59,254 nucleotides of DNA, from assembly GCA_019239955.1 (NCBI GenBank), contig JAFAZD010000348.1:85176-144429 (forward strand). Reading direction: 5' to 3'. The DNA is from Armatimonadota bacterium (GTDB taxonomy: Bacteria; Armatimonadota; Armatimonadia; Armatimonadales; Capsulimonadaceae). A program made the translations under genes and the position numbers. Below, piece by piece: positions 42,180-51,759 of the stretch. The notes below the pieces were generated by a model. That model had not been told where the DNA came from. It ran no database searches and saw nothing but the letters and a program-made list of their open reading frames with translations. The first letter of the stretch is position 1. Each line of letters opens with the position of its first letter.

Positions 42180-45131
42180 TTAGTCATCGGCATCGTGGAC
42201 GGCGACAGCCTGGGCATCCTTGGCAGCGCCCTTGACGGCTTTGGCCGTATTGACGGGGACAACGCGATGGTGCGGGGCCGGCATCTTCGAGTTGCTTCCC
42301 TTGACGCTCTTCCAGATCACCTCGTTGAGCAACTGCGCGGGGGCCTTGTCCTCCTGGCTGAAGTCCATCCCCTGCGTCATCTGCGCGAGTTTGTACAGCG
42401 GGCTGCGCTTGCTGGGGATGTGGGCGACCTGAGAGACCAGGCTCGACGGCATCTGGACCGCGTAGGACGCGCTGTTGTTGGGCGCTGTGTCGAAGTCGAG
42501 GATGGGGGTGGCGACGGCGTCGTACTGGCTCATCGGCGGCAGGCCCAGCAGCAGCTCCATGGTCTTGAGGACGCTGTCGGTGTTGTAGAACGTGTGATCC
42601 ACCGAGCCCCGCTTGATGAATGGCGAGATCGCGTAGCAGGTGGAGCGGTGGCAGTCCACGTGGTCGGGGCCGTCCTGGGCGTCGTCCTCGATCACGAAGA
42701 TCGCCGTGGAGTTCCAGATGGGACTTAGGCTGACGGCCTGGACGAGCTGGCCGACCGCGTAGTCGTTGTCGGCCACCTCCGCCGCGGGCGTGTGCCGCCC
42801 GGACTGGACGCCCTGCGTGTGGTCCTTCATGAACCGGACGGTCATGAACTGCGGCACGTACTTGTCGAGCGGCGACGCGGAATTGGCGGCATTGTCCGTC
42901 CGGCCCTGCTGGAGCATGAGCTGGAACTCGCGGTTCCACTCCGCGAACCGGCTCTGCTGGGCGTAGTGGCCGAATACCGGCTTCGGGTACGGGGAGCCGG
43001 CCTGCGCGGGCGCGTCGCTGTCGGCATAGTCGCCGTCGAACTCGCGGAAGTCCACGTCGCTGACGCCCATGTGACTGAAGTCCACGGGGCCTGTCGTGGA
43101 GGCGATGTAGCCGCCGGGCCGCAGGCCGACCGGGCCGGGGGAGTTGTCCGGCACCAGCCCCGGCGTGTAGGCGTAGGACTTGCCGTCGGCGGCATACGTG
43201 TACGTCCCGTCGCCGAACGTGTACATGAAGCCGTAGTTGCGGTAGGAGACGCCGTGGGCCTGCGCCAAGTCCCAGATGTGGTGGTTGGGCGCCTCGCTGA
43301 CGTCCGGGATGGCCGGGCTGCCCCCCGCGAACGGCGAGGCGGCGGCCACGGTCGGGCTGCCGTAGGGGTCGGCCGCCGGGACGCCGCCGACCGGGTAGTT
43401 GTTGTTGGCGCCCTCGAAGTCGTAGTCACGGCCCCGGTCGCTATAGTTGTAGGGCAAGTTCTTGATGACGTACTCGGTCGCCAGACTCTGTGTGCTCCAC
43501 GGCCAGCCGTCGCCGGAGGCTTCGGCGCAGTCGTAGAAGTTGTCCAGCAGCACGAAGCGCTGGGCCAGGGCGTGCAGGTTCGGCGTCACGTTCTGGCCGA
43601 ACAGCACCAGGGACGGGTCCCCGTCGCCCTGCAGCAGATCGCCGAGCACCTGGTCATACGTCCGGTTCTCCTTGACGATGTAGATGACGTGCTTGATGCC
43701 GGCCAGCGCCTGCGCGGGCAGCAGGTTGGGCCCGATGCCGGACAGGCGGTTGTTGGCGAGGACCTGCTGCGTATCCTGGACCTGCTGCGTCGCATTAGGC
43801 AGCGACAGAAGCTGAACCGTGCCTTCGATCAGGTTCAGGTCGTAGGGATTGCCCTTCGGGTTGAGCAGGTTCGGGTCGTATCCCATGTTCGGATCGTAGA
43901 TGGGGTTGTTGCCGAAATCGTACTGCTTGTAAGCCGGGTTGGGGTAGCGCGTTTGGGTTCCCTTCGCGTTCACCACGAGGATCTGGCGGTAGGGCGCGCT
44001 GACCACGGCCGTCGGATACCAGCCGGTCGGGATGTAACCCATGAGTTTGCCGGCGGCGAGATTGATCACGCCGACGGCGTTCATGTCCCCTAGCGCGGCG
44101 TACAGCGTCCGCCCGTCGGGCGACAGCGCCAGGCCCAGCGGGCTGACGCCGGGGAGGCTTGCCAGGGCGGTTTTGAGCGTGGGATCGGCGACAAAGGCGT
44201 CCGGACGGACGGAGATGGTCCGGGAGACGGTGTTCGCGCCGGTGTCAATCACCGAGATCGTGTCGCTGTGGGCATTGGACACGTAGAGCGTCGTGCCGCT
44301 CACGATCAGGCCCGCCGGGTGGGCGCCGGTCGGGATCACGGTCACAGGGAGGGACTTGGCGGTGGGTGTGCCGGCGTCCACCACGTAGACCGCCCCGTCG
44401 CGCTGGCTGGTCACGTAGGCCTTCGTGCCGGCGGCGGCGACGGCCAGCGGGAACGAGGAGAACTGGGCACTGCCCAACACCACGCGGTTGATCTCGGCGT
44501 TGCCGTTGTTGGTGTCGTAGATGACCAACTGCCCCGGCGAGATCACGTTGTTGACGGCATCGGGCACGGCCTGTGCGGCGGTGCTTTGCAGGGCAAAGTA
44601 CTCGTTATTGGCGACGTACAGATAGCCCCGGCCGTCCAAGGCAAGGCCGGCCGGAAAGTCGCCGTGACGCACGATGATGTCCCCGGTGTGGGTGAGGACG
44701 CCGCCTGCGTCTATGTTGTAGATGCCGATGCCAGGCTGGGTGCCGTCCGGGTTTGTGGCCGCGCCGCGCGCGGCGTAGAGCGTGTAGCCGCCGCTGCCGT
44801 TGGCCTTCACGGCCAGGCCGTAGTAGAGGCCGTCGGGGTTGGTGCCCAGGATCGGGTTGCCCAGGAACAGCGCGGACGTGACCGCGCCGTCACTGGTACG
44901 GACGACGGACAGTTTCTCCCGGAAGCCCATGTCGCTGACGACGGCGTACTTGCCGTCGGGGGTGGCGATCATGTTCATCGGCAGGCTGCCGACGTTCTGC
45001 TGGCTGCCCAGCGGCGGCAGCGTGATGCGCTTGCCGGTGGGTAGGGTGCCGCTCTGGGCGAGGGCCGTGCCGGCGATCAGCGCGGCGGCCAGGCCACTCC
45101 AGACGGAGGCGGCACGAAAGGGGCGAGGCAT
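42180..45131 (-). CDS. Secreted beta-propeller/phosphoesterase fusion protein, paralogue 1
   Basis: The 983-residue protein has a signal peptide (LAAALIAGTALAQ). An N-terminal YncE/YVTN-type beta-propeller covers about residues 30-440 (repeats such as GYLYVANNEYFALQ, LYVSNAHSDTISVIDTGANT). A C-terminal alkaline-phosphatase-superfamily phosphoesterase domain starts at HVIYIVKENRTYDQVLGDLL (about 480), with metal-type motifs in VIEDDAQDGPDHVDCHRS. This fusion is known as a bifunctional YncE/alkaline phosphatase family protein; it probably releases phosphate from organic phosphoesters outside the cell. AAGGAGAC precedes the ATG. Third of the three related genes in transcription order. Confidence 0.88.
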   Translation of the reverse strand: MPRPFRAASVWSGLAAALIAGTALAQSGTLPTGKRITLPPLGSQQNVGSLPMNMIATPDGKYAVVSDMGFREKLSVVRTSDGAVTSALFLGNPILGTNPDGLYYGLAVKANGSGGYTLYAARGAATNPDGTQPGIGIYNIDAGGVLTHTGDIIVRHGDFPAGLALDGRGYLYVANNEYFALQSTAAQAVPDAVNNVISPGQLVIYDTNNGNAEINRVVLGSAQFSSFPLAVAAAGTKAYVTSQRDGAVYVVDAGTPTAKSLPVTVIPTGAHPAGLIVSGTTLYVSNAHSDTISVIDTGANTVSRTISVRPDAFVADPTLKTALASLPGVSPLGLALSPDGRTLYAALGDMNAVGVINLAAGKLMGYIPTGWYPTAVVSAPYRQILVVNAKGTQTRYPNPAYKQYDFGNNPIYDPNMGYDPNLLNPKGNPYDLNLIEGTVQLLSLPNATQQVQDTQQVLANNRLSGIGPNLLPAQALAGIKHVIYIVKENRTYDQVLGDLLQGDGDPSLVLFGQNVTPNLHALAQRFVLLDNFYDCAEASGDGWPWSTQSLATEYVIKNLPYNYSDRGRDYDFEGANNNYPVGGVPAADPYGSPTVAAASPFAGGSPAIPDVSEAPNHHIWDLAQAHGVSYRNYGFMYTFGDGTYTYAADGKSYAYTPGLVPDNSPGPVGLRPGGYIASTTGPVDFSHMGVSDVDFREFDGDYADSDAPAQAGSPYPKPVFGHYAQQSRFAEWNREFQLMLQQGRTDNAANSASPLDKYVPQFMTVRFMKDHTQGVQSGRHTPAAEVADNDYAVGQLVQAVSLSPIWNSTAIFVIEDDAQDGPDHVDCHRSTCYAISPFIKRGSVDHTFYNTDSVLKTMELLLGLPPMSQYDAVATPILDFDTAPNNSASYAVQMPSSLVSQVAHIPSKRSPLYKLAQMTQGMDFSQEDKAPAQLLNEVIWKSVKGSNSKMPAPHHRVVPVNTAKAVKGAAKDAQAVAVHDADD

Positions 45132-45151
45132 TGCTTGTCTCCTTATCGGAA

Positions 45152-45177
45152 CGCCCCGCCCCCAGAGGGGCGGGGCG
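45152..45177 (-). terminator. Intercistronic GC-rich hairpin
   Basis: CGCCCCGCCCC (45152-45162) pairs perfectly with GGGGCGGGGCG (45167-45177). In the minus direction TTCC follows. It lies in the 53-bp gap between phosphoesterase paralogues 2 and 1, directly ahead of the ribosome site, so it probably gives partial termination or mRNA protection. Confidence 0.6.
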
Positions 45178-45184
45178 GGACACG

Positions 45185-48175
45185 TTAATCGTCATCGTCG
45201 CGGGCGATCGGCTTCGCCTTCGCGCCGGCCTTGCCCTTGACGGCATGGAGCTTGGTCTTCGGGCCGAAGTAGATCTGGGCGTCGGTGAGCGTGTGGCGCG
45301 GAGCGGGCATCTTTGAGGCGCTGCCCTTGACGCTCTTCCAGATCACCTCGTTGAGCAACTGCGCGGGCGCGCTGTCCGGGTGGACGAAGTCCATCTTATC
45401 GGACAGCAATGCCAGGCGCTTGAGCGCCGGGTTGGCCTTGACCAGCGACGACGACAGCTGGGTCACGATGCTCTGGGCCGGCAGGATCGCCGCATAGGGG
45501 ACATTGTTGTTCGGGGCCGTGCCGAAGTCGAGGATGGGGGTGGCGACGGCGTCGTACTGGCTCATCGGCGGCAGGCCCAGCAGCAGCTCCATGGTCTTGA
45601 GGACGCTGTCGGTGTTGTAGAACGTGTGATCCACTGAGTTCTGCTTGATCCAGGGGCTGACGACGAAGCAGATCGAGCGGTGGCAGTCCACGTGGTCGGG
45701 GCCGTTCTGGGCGTCGTCCTCGATCACGAAGATCGCCGTCGAATTCCAATTCGGACTCTGGCTGATGGCCTGGACGACCTGGCCGACGGCGAAGTCGGCG
45801 TCGGCCACCTCCGCCTGCGGCGAGTGAGTGCCGGTGGCGATGCCCTGTGTGTGGTCGTGGGCCAGGCGCAGCAGCGTGAAGTTCGGCTCGGAGTTGCCCG
45901 TGGGGTCGGCAGTCAGGTTCTCCAGGAACTCACGGTACCACTCCGAGAACCGGCTCGGCGCGTTGTACAGGCCGAACTGAGTCCGCGGGTAGAGCGCCCC
46001 CGCCGCCGGGGTCCCCGTGGGCGTGGCGAAGGGCATCGGGCCGGCCGGGTTCGTCGGGAACTGTCCGTAAGCGTAGTAGTAGGGCGCCTCGCTGTCCGGG
46101 TAGGTCAGGTCGTAGGTCCGGTAGTCCAGGTCGCTCTTGCCCACGTTGTTGTGCCCGCCCGGCTGGATGCCCGGCTCGGCCGGGAAGTTGTTGGGCAGCG
46201 TGACGCCCTCGTTCGGGGTCGGGTTCACCAGGCCGGAGGTGTTATCGGGCGTGTTCTGGAGATAGTAGAACCCGTAGTTGCGCAGGGAGAGGCCGTGCGC
46301 GGCGACGTCGTCCCAGATGTGGCCGCCGGGAGCCGCCGCGACGTCCTTGATCGGCGGGGCGACGTTGGACGAGTTCAGGTAGGTCGAAGTGGTGACGAAC
46401 GGGGCGCCGGTCTGCGGGTCGGTCTTGGGGAAGCCGCCCACGGGATAATTGTTGTAGGTCCCCTCAAAGTCGTAGGAGCGGCGGCCGCCCACCCGGATGT
46501 AGTTCTGTGGGACGTTCTTGATGACCTCCTCGTTCGCCTGCCCCTGCGTGGACCAGGGCCAGCCGTCGCCGGAGACCTCGGCGCAGTCGTAGAAGTTGTC
46601 CAGCAGCACGAACCGCTCGGCGAGGGCGTGCTCGTTGGGGGTGACGTTCGCGCCGAACAGGGCCAGGGATGGCTCGCCGTTGCCCGCCGGCTCGTCGCCG
46701 AGCACCTGGTCGTAGGTGCGGTTCTCTTTGACGATGTAGATGACGTGCTTGATGCCGGCCAGCGCCTGCGCGGGCAGCGGGTTGGACCCGATGCCGGACA
46801 GGCGGTTATTGGCAAGGACCTGCTGCGTGTCCTGAAGGAGCTGGGCCGCCGTCGGCAGGGACAGGGTCTCTACGTTCCCCTCCAGGATGTCCTCCGTGTA
46901 GCCGAACGAGATCGGGTTGGTGTTGGTCGGCGAGGTCGCGTTGACGTTGACGCTCGGCAGGTTCGGGGTGTACGTCGGGTTCGGGTTGCGCGTCGTGGTG
47001 CCCTTGGCGTTGGCGACAAGCAACTGCCGGTACTGGCCGGCGGCGATCGCCGACGGGTACCAGCCGACCGGGATGTACCCCTGGACCCGGTTGCTCGCCG
47101 TGCTGACCTCCGCCACCGCGTTCATGTCGCCCAGCGTGACGTACAGCGTGCTCCCGTTCGGGGCGAGCGCCAGGTTGGTCGGCGTCACGCCCGGCAGCGT
47201 CGCGGCGCCGGCGGGGCGCAGCGAAACGTTCGTCACGGCGTCCGTTGCGGTGTTGATGACCGAGATGTCGTCCGTGTGGGCGTTGGCGACATACAGGGCC
47301 GTCTGGGCGGAGTTCAGCAGCAGCGCGACGGGGTGGGACCCGCTGTAGGAGACGTTCGGCGGCGTCGCGGGCGCTGTCCCGGTCACGACCGAGCTGGTCA
47401 GCGTCGGACTGGACGGGGTGGAGGTGTTGATGTCGTAGACCGCGCCGTCCAACTGGCTGCTGACGTAGGCCTTGCTGCCGTTAGACAGGACAGCGACCGC
47501 GTAGGGCATGTTCGGCGCGGTCACGTTGGGGACGCCGACGGTGTTGAAATTGTATCGCCCCACCTCGGCGCCGGTCGAGGCGTTCAGGATGACCAGGCTG
47601 CCGGGCGCGCTGAGGGCCTGGGGCGTGCTGATGCCGACGGCGTTGGTCGGCGAGCTGGCGACGTACAGGTAGCCCCGCGTGTCCGCCGCCAGGCCGACCG
47701 GGTAGTCGGTCGCATTGGTCATGGGGAACGTCTTGACCAGGCTGATCTGCCCGTTGACGACGCTGTAGACGCCGATCCGGTTGGCGTCGCCCTGCGACTG
47801 GCCGAGCGAGGCGTAGAGCGTGTAGCTGCCGTTGAGGTTGGTCGTGGGCGCAAAGGCCAGGCCGTAGTAGAAGTGGACCTTCTGACTCTCGACCGGCACA
47901 TTGGTCTGGGACACGAGGGCGCCGGTGCCCGTGTCAATGACCGACAGGGCCTGGCGGAAGCCCATGTCGCTGACGACGGCGTACTTGCCGTCGGGCGTCG
48001 GGATCATGTTCATCGGCAGGCTGCCGACGTTGGCGGTGACGCCGAGCGGGGGCAGGGTGATACGCTTGCCGGTGTTCAGGGTGTTGGTCTGGGCGTGGGC
48101 CGTGCCGGCGAGCAGGGCGGCGGCCAGGCCGCTCCAGAGGGTGGCGGCGCGGCGGGCGCGAGACTGGCGGCTCAT
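45185..48175 (-). CDS. Secreted beta-propeller/phosphoesterase fusion protein, paralogue 2
   Basis: The ATG at 48175 (AGGAGACACACTC upstream) gives 996 residues with signal peptide and the same architecture as paralogue 1. The propeller covers about 30-430 and the phosphoesterase domain starts at HVIYIVKENRTYDQVLGDEP (about 475). FVIEDDAQNGPDHVDCHRS and PPMSQYDAVATPILDF are shared almost word for word with the neighbour, so the two arose by tandem duplication. The C terminus is basic (KGKAGAKAKPIARDDDD). Confidence 0.88.
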   Translation of the reverse strand: MSRQSRARRAATLWSGLAAALLAGTAHAQTNTLNTGKRITLPPLGVTANVGSLPMNMIPTPDGKYAVVSDMGFRQALSVIDTGTGALVSQTNVPVESQKVHFYYGLAFAPTTNLNGSYTLYASLGQSQGDANRIGVYSVVNGQISLVKTFPMTNATDYPVGLAADTRGYLYVASSPTNAVGISTPQALSAPGSLVILNASTGAEVGRYNFNTVGVPNVTAPNMPYAVAVLSNGSKAYVSSQLDGAVYDINTSTPSSPTLTSSVVTGTAPATPPNVSYSGSHPVALLLNSAQTALYVANAHTDDISVINTATDAVTNVSLRPAGAATLPGVTPTNLALAPNGSTLYVTLGDMNAVAEVSTASNRVQGYIPVGWYPSAIAAGQYRQLLVANAKGTTTRNPNPTYTPNLPSVNVNATSPTNTNPISFGYTEDILEGNVETLSLPTAAQLLQDTQQVLANNRLSGIGSNPLPAQALAGIKHVIYIVKENRTYDQVLGDEPAGNGEPSLALFGANVTPNEHALAERFVLLDNFYDCAEVSGDGWPWSTQGQANEEVIKNVPQNYIRVGGRRSYDFEGTYNNYPVGGFPKTDPQTGAPFVTTSTYLNSSNVAPPIKDVAAAPGGHIWDDVAAHGLSLRNYGFYYLQNTPDNTSGLVNPTPNEGVTLPNNFPAEPGIQPGGHNNVGKSDLDYRTYDLTYPDSEAPYYYAYGQFPTNPAGPMPFATPTGTPAAGALYPRTQFGLYNAPSRFSEWYREFLENLTADPTGNSEPNFTLLRLAHDHTQGIATGTHSPQAEVADADFAVGQVVQAISQSPNWNSTAIFVIEDDAQNGPDHVDCHRSICFVVSPWIKQNSVDHTFYNTDSVLKTMELLLGLPPMSQYDAVATPILDFGTAPNNNVPYAAILPAQSIVTQLSSSLVKANPALKRLALLSDKMDFVHPDSAPAQLLNEVIWKSVKGSASKMPAPRHTLTDAQIYFGPKTKLHAVKGKAGAKAKPIARDDDD

Positions 48176-48229
48176 GAGTGTGTCTCCTGATGATTGCCCG
48201 GCAAAAATGCCGGGGGCGTGGCCGGAAGA

Positions 48230-48259
48230 AAGGCCCCGCCCTTGCGGGGGCAGGGCCTT
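48230..48259 (-). terminator. Terminator-like hairpin between paralogues 3 and 2
   Basis: A 12-bp stem with one G-T pair (48230-48241 with 48248-48259) is followed in the minus direction by TCTT. A second small hairpin, CCCGGCA/TGCCGGG (about 48197-48215), follows. Read-through is likely because the next gene has no other visible promoter in the 91-bp gap. Confidence 0.7.
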
Positions 48260-48266
48260 GGCATGA

Positions 48267-51200
48267 TTAGTCGTCGTCGCCGTCACCGCCGCCGAACTTG
48301 GGGCCGTTGACGACGCGCAGGGCCATCCGGTAGATGCGCGCCTGAGTGGCCTTGTACTGGGTCGCGTGCAGGTGTCCCTTGCGGGCGGCCTCACGGTGCA
48401 GGGTGTCGGCCTGCATCGAGAGCAGTGTCACCATGCTCAGGCGGTAGCTGTCCTGGTCCGGCGAGGACGAGTCGAGCCTCGCGGACAGTTTCCAGACCTT
48501 GAGGCCCTCCGGAGTCGCCTTGTAGTTGTGCGCGATGAAGGTGCCGAGCGGGGCGTTGCCGTTGAGCGTGTTGATGAGCGTCTTGCCCGTCGAGTCGAGC
48601 GCGATGCCGTTGTAGGTGGACTGGAACATGTCGCGCAGGTCGGTGGCGAGCAGGTCGCCGTAGTTGTTCGGCGGCAGGCCCATCAGCAGTTCCTCCGTCT
48701 TGACGATGGAGGCGGTGGAGTAGTGCCGCTTGCCGGCGTAGGCCGGCTTGGCGTAGGGGCTGATGACGATCATGGGGGTGCGGTGCGGGTCCAGGTGGTC
48801 GTAGCCGGACTGGGCGTCGTCATAGGTCATGAAGATCGCGCTGCCGGTGCCGTCCGCCGGGTTGTAGTACACCGGGCTGCTCATGATGTGCCGCACGACC
48901 AGCCCCAGGGCGGTGTCGCCGTCGGCGATCAGGCCCGCGCCGGTGATGTCATTCTGAACGGGCGACGTCCCCGGGATGGTGTTCCCGCCGTAGATCGGGA
49001 AGTTCGACGTGGCGGCCGGGTTGCCCGAGTGGTCGTTGGGCTGGTAGATGTACAGGTACGTCGGCAGCGTGCCAGCGGCGACCATGCGGTCGAAGTCCTT
49101 GTTGAACTCCAGGGCGCGGCTCTGGTCGGAGATGCCGAAGTTGTAGCCAGGGTAGTTCGGGTCCAGGTGCGGCTCGCCGTTGGCGTTGCTGCCGCCCAGG
49201 ATCGCCAGGATCGGGTTCTTCAGGTAGTAAGACTGGCCCAGGCCCTGCGTCGGCGACGTGACGTCGCTACCCGTCACCTCCGTCACCGGACTCGTCTCCG
49301 GGACCACCGGGATGCCGGCGTTGCCGCTCGGCGGGTCAATCACGGAGGCCGGCTCGGCGTAGCCGTTGTCGGTGCCGGTGACGCGGATCAGCGCCCCATA
49401 GTCCTTGAAGGAGACGCCGTTGCGGGCGGCGTTGTTGAAGATGTAGCCGCCCTCCGGGTAGTCCTCCGGCTCCATGTTCTTGTTCGCCAGCAGGCCGCGC
49501 CCGCCCTTAACCAGCAGCGTCTTCTCAGTGTAGTCGGACTCGGTGCCGGAGGCGCTGAACTGGTGGCCCGCGTCGCTCTCCTCGGCGTCGGAGTAGTAGT
49601 TGACGGCCGTGGCGAACGTGTCGGCCAGCAGCTGCGTGTTCTGCGCGATGCTGGTGAACTGGGTGTAGGCGGGCAGCACGTTGTAGATCGTGGTCTGCGT
49701 GTTCTGCGGGGTGCCGCTGGAGACGCCGGCGGCGTTGTTGATGGTCAGGCTGGCGAAGTTGCCGAAGTGGGTCTGGTTGCCCAGCATCGAGTCGAACGTC
49801 TTGTTCTCGTGCAGGATGAAGAACACGTGCCGGATCTTGGTCGAGGCCGGGCCGCCGATGGGCACCACGCTGGTGTCCACGTTCGCCGGGTTCTGCACCG
49901 CGAAGTTGTTAGCCAGGACCGTCGTGTTGTCCAACGTGTAGCTGCTCAGGTTCACCTTCTGGAGCGTGCCGAAGATCGAGTTGGAGTTGCTGAAGGACTC
50001 GATGCCCGAGGCGGTCGGGTTGTTGGCCACGACCCCGCTGGCGTTCGGGGTGGTGTTCGCGTTGATGTCCTCGCCGACGCCCTTGTCGTTGATGATGTAG
50101 AGGGTGCTGCCGTCGGCGCTGACGCTCAGGGCGGTCGGGTACCAGTCGGTCGGGATGCGGCCCAGCAGCACCGGGTTGAGCGGGTTGGACACGTTGAGCA
50201 CGGCCACCGAGTTCAGACCGGCCTCGGCGACGTACAGCCGGGTGTTGTCCGGGGAGACGGCCAGCGCGTTCGGGTAGGTGCCGTGGACGACGTGGTTGCT
50301 CAAGTTCAGGTTCAGCGGCGACAGGTCGAAGTCCGCGTACCGGTGGTTGCTGTTGACCAGGATCAGGCCCAGGCCGTCCGAGTTGGCCTTGGCGACGTAC
50401 TCGACCTCGATCAGGCCGTGCCGCACGATGGCCGCCGCCGAGGGGTGCGTGTCGCCGACGTTGTACCGGTCGTCCAGCGGGTGCCCCTCGTAGATGGAGC
50501 CGAGCAGGGCCGCCCTGGTCGGGTCGCCGCCGGGGACGGAGATCACGGAGACGGACGAGGTCTGCGGGTTGGTGCCCGTGGTGCTGGTGATCGGCACGAA
50601 GAACAGGCCGCTGATGTTCTGGCCGGGCGTGACCCCGCCGAGGCCCGTGACGTTGCCGCTGCCGTCGAAGGTCGGCGCCAGGAACTGGTACTGCTGGACG
50701 CCCCAGTTAGTGACCAGCACCTTGCTGCCGTCGCGGCTGACCGTCACGGCGTAGGGCGAGAAGCCGACGGGAATCTGCTTGATGACCGTGTTCGTGGTGG
50801 TGTCAATAACGGCCAGGCTGTTGTCGGCGTTGCAGGCGACGTACAGGTAGCGGCCGCTGGGGCTGAGGGCGGAGCCGGCCGGGAACGTCAGCCGGTTGCT
50901 GCCGACCTGGGCGGTATTCTGCGGGGTCAGGGGGGCGCCCGCCGTGCCGGACGGGAAGCCGATGCCGCTGCCGATGCCGCCGCCGCTGGTGCCGCTGTTC
51001 TCCGGGTAGTCGTTCTGGGTGAAATTCGCCACCGCGAAGTTGGTGGGCGTGCCGTTGGGCGAGATCGGCGCAATCGGGATCGGCGTCCCGATGGTCAAAC
51101 CGGTGCCTGGGGTGAAGGTCAGGACTTTGACGTTGTGCGACCCGCCGCCCGAGGCGTAAATGGTGTAGCCGCCCGCACCGTTGGACACCACCTGGATGCC

Positions 51201-51731
51201 GACGAACAGCGGGCCGACCGCGTTATAACTCGTCTGTGCGGCAACGGACAGGTCCGAGGTGCGCAGTACGGTGATGGTGTACCCGGCGGCCAGGTTGTTG
51301 GCGGCCGTCGGCGACGGCTGCACGGAATGGTTGCCGGTGATACCGCGCTCGTCGTCACAGGTGATGACGATGTACTGGCCGTCGGGTGTCAGCGCGCTAC
51401 CCAGGGGGTGCATGCCGATCTGGGCCACCTGGCCCGCCGGGGTGACGATCTTGCCGTTGGGCAGGACGGCGTCGAAGTAGGGGCTGGGGCGGCCCATGAG
51501 GCGGAAGTCGGCGTCCTTCATCGGGCCGGTCAGCAGCTCGGCGGCGCTGTAGATGCCCCCGGCGACGCTGGTTTCGCTGCTGCCGTAGACGGGGACGGTG
51601 AGGGTCCCCCAGTTGGTCCCGTCAACGGTCGTCTGGGCGCGGGTGGCGGTGCCCAGGCCCAGCATGGCGATGGCGGCGGCGCCCAGCGCCGCGGCCTGCT
51701 TGTAGGCCGGCAAAGTCTGTGTGCGCTTCAT
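48267..51731 (-). CDS. Secreted beta-propeller/phosphoesterase fusion protein, paralogue 3 (largest)
   Basis: The ATG at 51731 with GGAGAACACGC gives 1154 residues. Signal peptide, long propeller (to about 600; GRYLYVACNADNSLAVIDT, LYVAEAGLNSVAVLNVS), then the phosphoesterase domain at RHVFFILHENKTFDSMLGNQ (about 634), with DDAQSGYDHLDPHRTPMIVI and a KAYAGKRHYSTAS-like substrate loop written as KPAYAGKRHYSTASIV. It is more divergent than the other two: the ENRTYD element is ENKTFD. Likely substrates are phosphodiesters or phosphomonoesters outside the cell. Confidence 0.85.
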   Translation of the reverse strand: MKRTQTLPAYKQAAALGAAAIAMLGLGTATRAQTTVDGTNWGTLTVPVYGSSETSVAGGIYSAAELLTGPMKDADFRLMGRPSPYFDAVLPNGKIVTPAGQVAQIGMHPLGSALTPDGQYIVITCDDERGITGNHSVQPSPTAANNLAAGYTITVLRTSDLSVAAQTSYNAVGPLFVGIQVVSNGAGGYTIYASGGGSHNVKVLTFTPGTGLTIGTPIPIAPISPNGTPTNFAVANFTQNDYPENSGTSGGGIGSGIGFPSGTAGAPLTPQNTAQVGSNRLTFPAGSALSPSGRYLYVACNADNSLAVIDTTTNTVIKQIPVGFSPYAVTVSRDGSKVLVTNWGVQQYQFLAPTFDGSGNVTGLGGVTPGQNISGLFFVPITSTTGTNPQTSSVSVISVPGGDPTRAALLGSIYEGHPLDDRYNVGDTHPSAAAIVRHGLIEVEYVAKANSDGLGLILVNSNHRYADFDLSPLNLNLSNHVVHGTYPNALAVSPDNTRLYVAEAGLNSVAVLNVSNPLNPVLLGRIPTDWYPTALSVSADGSTLYIINDKGVGEDINANTTPNASGVVANNPTASGIESFSNSNSIFGTLQKVNLSSYTLDNTTVLANNFAVQNPANVDTSVVPIGGPASTKIRHVFFILHENKTFDSMLGNQTHFGNFASLTINNAAGVSSGTPQNTQTTIYNVLPAYTQFTSIAQNTQLLADTFATAVNYYSDAEESDAGHQFSASGTESDYTEKTLLVKGGRGLLANKNMEPEDYPEGGYIFNNAARNGVSFKDYGALIRVTGTDNGYAEPASVIDPPSGNAGIPVVPETSPVTEVTGSDVTSPTQGLGQSYYLKNPILAILGGSNANGEPHLDPNYPGYNFGISDQSRALEFNKDFDRMVAAGTLPTYLYIYQPNDHSGNPAATSNFPIYGGNTIPGTSPVQNDITGAGLIADGDTALGLVVRHIMSSPVYYNPADGTGSAIFMTYDDAQSGYDHLDPHRTPMIVISPYAKPAYAGKRHYSTASIVKTEELLMGLPPNNYGDLLATDLRDMFQSTYNGIALDSTGKTLINTLNGNAPLGTFIAHNYKATPEGLKVWKLSARLDSSSPDQDSYRLSMVTLLSMQADTLHREAARKGHLHATQYKATQARIYRMALRVVNGPKFGGGDGDDD

Positions 51732-51759
51732 GAATGCGTGTTCTCCTTCTCGAAAGACG

